Source: Dysidea avara
Lineage: Eukaryota > Porifera > Demospongiae > Dictyoceratida > Dysideidae
Direction of reading: 5' to 3'
DNA: 64,000 nucleotides
Assembly: GCF_963678975.1 (NCBI RefSeq)
Contig: NC_089281.1
Location: forward strand, 6,907,277 to 6,971,276
Below, in pieces: positions 62,490 through 64,000 of this stretch. How positions within the stretch are numbered: position 1 is the stretch's first letter; the number at the start of each line of letters is the position of its first letter. The translations under genes and the position numbers were made by a program. The notes under the pieces were generated by a model. It made no database searches. It saw only the letters and a program-made list of their open reading frames with translations, and was not told where the DNA came from.

Positions 62490-64000
62490 GTCAGCGATTA
62501 ATCGTATGGTCAGCATGAGATATCGGAGGGTATCCAGGACTTCCTGGAAGGGTGAAGTAAAGGGTCTGAGGGGGTGCTTCCCCTGATTGCCAATTGCAAG
62601 ACAGGGAATAATGCACACAGACAATGTGCCCTTATAGGCAGTAACTGTGACGTGTATTGTATGTGTGTCTGACTATCTGAAACCTACACAGTGCTGTTAT
62701 GCAGCTTATAATTAATTAAGATACTTGTATTCTGGCTAACAACCTACTGATGGCTGACCCAGAACATAAATCTGGGTCATCCAATATAATCTGATTCAGC
62801 CCCAAATGGATAGAATTTCTCGACAGATGAATTTTTTGTGATGTTTATAGTTTATTTTCAAGGATGCTCAATGATTCAGAACAGAAAGCTACTATGTGGA
62901 TGTTGCAAAAAAAACCCATAGTTTTTCTCGCTAGCAAACTACATGCAGTGAGAAGTATTAGTCAGGAATTGTACTGCACAGCTACATAGTGCAAAGCAGT
63001 AATGACAATAGCTGCTACAAGTAGCAGCAATTTGTCAACTGTGTGAAGCTAGCGCCTACAAGTTAGACAGTAACTGATTTGTGCAACTGTGCTACTTCAT
63101 GTTTGCATAGTTCATTTGAAGTAATAGCCAGAAAAGTGGTAACAACGTTATCATGCTTTGCATTAAACTTGCAGAGACACTGCAGCAGTAGTGTGTCTTC
63201 AAGCATGCTAAAACATTGACAAGTTCTAATATTAAACAGCAAACACAACAGTTAGGAGGGAAGGACAAGGAGCATGCAACAGTGGTAGTATGTGCTAGTA
63301 TTAGTATGCAACAGAGCAACAGTGTGTGACAGCACCATCAGTGATGGTAACATTTGGCAAAAGCATATGAAAGCAGCTAGTACTGTTTAATGCTATTGAT
63401 ACTTTAATATCAACAATGTATGCTCTAATAGAGCAACAGTCAAACACTCTAATAGAACAGTCATTGTGTACAATATTTGAAGGGAATAATGTGCTGCTGC
63501 ATATTCAAGATTTCATAGTTAGTGTCACAGCTATAGCTAGGTCCATCAACCATTGATGAAAATTACCATTGATATATCTAGATGCTAATGACCAATGAGA
63601 AGACGGTTGAATGAAACAATTTGTTTTTATACTTATACACAATGAATATCATAATATCAACCTTACAATATTATGTGATGTGCCAACTTTAGTTGAACAT
63701 CTCTAGTGGCAATATGTGATAAGCAAATGCATGAGACATTCATGCAATGTGACAGCTGAAGCAGATACTGTATGGTAGGAAATTTTGACAGAAGGAAAAG
63801 TTAACGAATCCAAGTCCAGTCACCTCCTGGTTTGGGATTTCTTTCCAGAGTTAAAATGTCAATATGCTATACAGTAGGATACCTTAGTAATTAATAAATG
63901 ATAGACAGCATCATGTGACCTTATCGTTCATCAACAGCATATATTATGCTGTGGCATGTGGTGGCAGCATGTCATCCCATGAAACCACTTGTAACGATCA
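62490..64000. other. Right-hand end, no recognised exon
   Basis: AT-rich sequence, probably an intron of the gene starting at 62416. Two CTATTAGAG motifs lie in tandem at 63421-63463. Nothing else is recognised. Confidence 0.5.

Overview
The window is a compact animal genome segment. It has genuine metazoan multi-exon genes with short GT-AG introns (often 40-400 bp), tightly packed head-to-head and tail-to-tail gene pairs, AT-rich spacers, many short inverted-repeat transposons, and one non-LTR retrotransposon. The gene set (CCDC88, SLC3A, BRF1, TTLL, RhoGEF, SDE2, SNAP-25, COA8) together with the compact layout fits a non-bilaterian animal. A demosponge is my best guess, but the sequence alone does not prove it.

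Layout. 1-14135 (-): CCDC88 (Girdin/DAPLE)-like protein with a Hook-like N-terminal domain and a long coiled coil built from repeated exon cassettes; it runs off the left edge. 14252-15593 (-): EAPP. 16279-18186 (+): single-exon SLC3A/rBAT-like type II membrane protein with a GH13 domain. 18484-24777 (-): BRF1, a TFIIIB subunit. 24989-26755 (-): membrane-anchored tubulin-tyrosine-ligase-like protein. 26791-33236 (+): RhoGEF with a DH-PH-linker-PH layout. 33393-34363 (-): deoxynucleoside kinase. 34498-35304 (+): small Lys/Ser-rich protein. 35339-39841 (-): SDE2. 39976-59192 (+): three tandem SNAP-25-type Qbc-SNARE genes. 60085-62360 (-): COA8-like mitochondrial protein. 62416 onward (+): first exon of a possible AP5M1-like gene.

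Coding models were built by joining exons at GT-AG borders with matching phase. For most genes every junction keeps frame. The exceptions are one BRF1 junction, one very odd 58-nt BRF1 intron that looks U12-type, and the unresolved C-terminus of COA8. Gene pairs at 26.8, 34.4, 39.9 and 62.4 kb start only 35-134 bp apart on opposite strands and probably share promoters.

The accessory DNA sits in introns and in the SNAP-25 spacers. The first intron of the middle SNAP-25 gene (9.76 kb) holds a nest of elements with readable target-site duplications: two opposed MITE copies, an intact 938-codon LINE ORF inserted in one of them, and an hAT-like MITE beside it. The third SNAP-25 gene has an hAT-like MITE nested inside another one. 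A decayed metallocarboxypeptidase copy with an A-rich tail lies between genes two and three. A short motif, GACTGYTCTATTAGAGTAT, recurs about sixteen times across the window on both strands. I found no CRISPR array, rRNA or intact tRNA gene.
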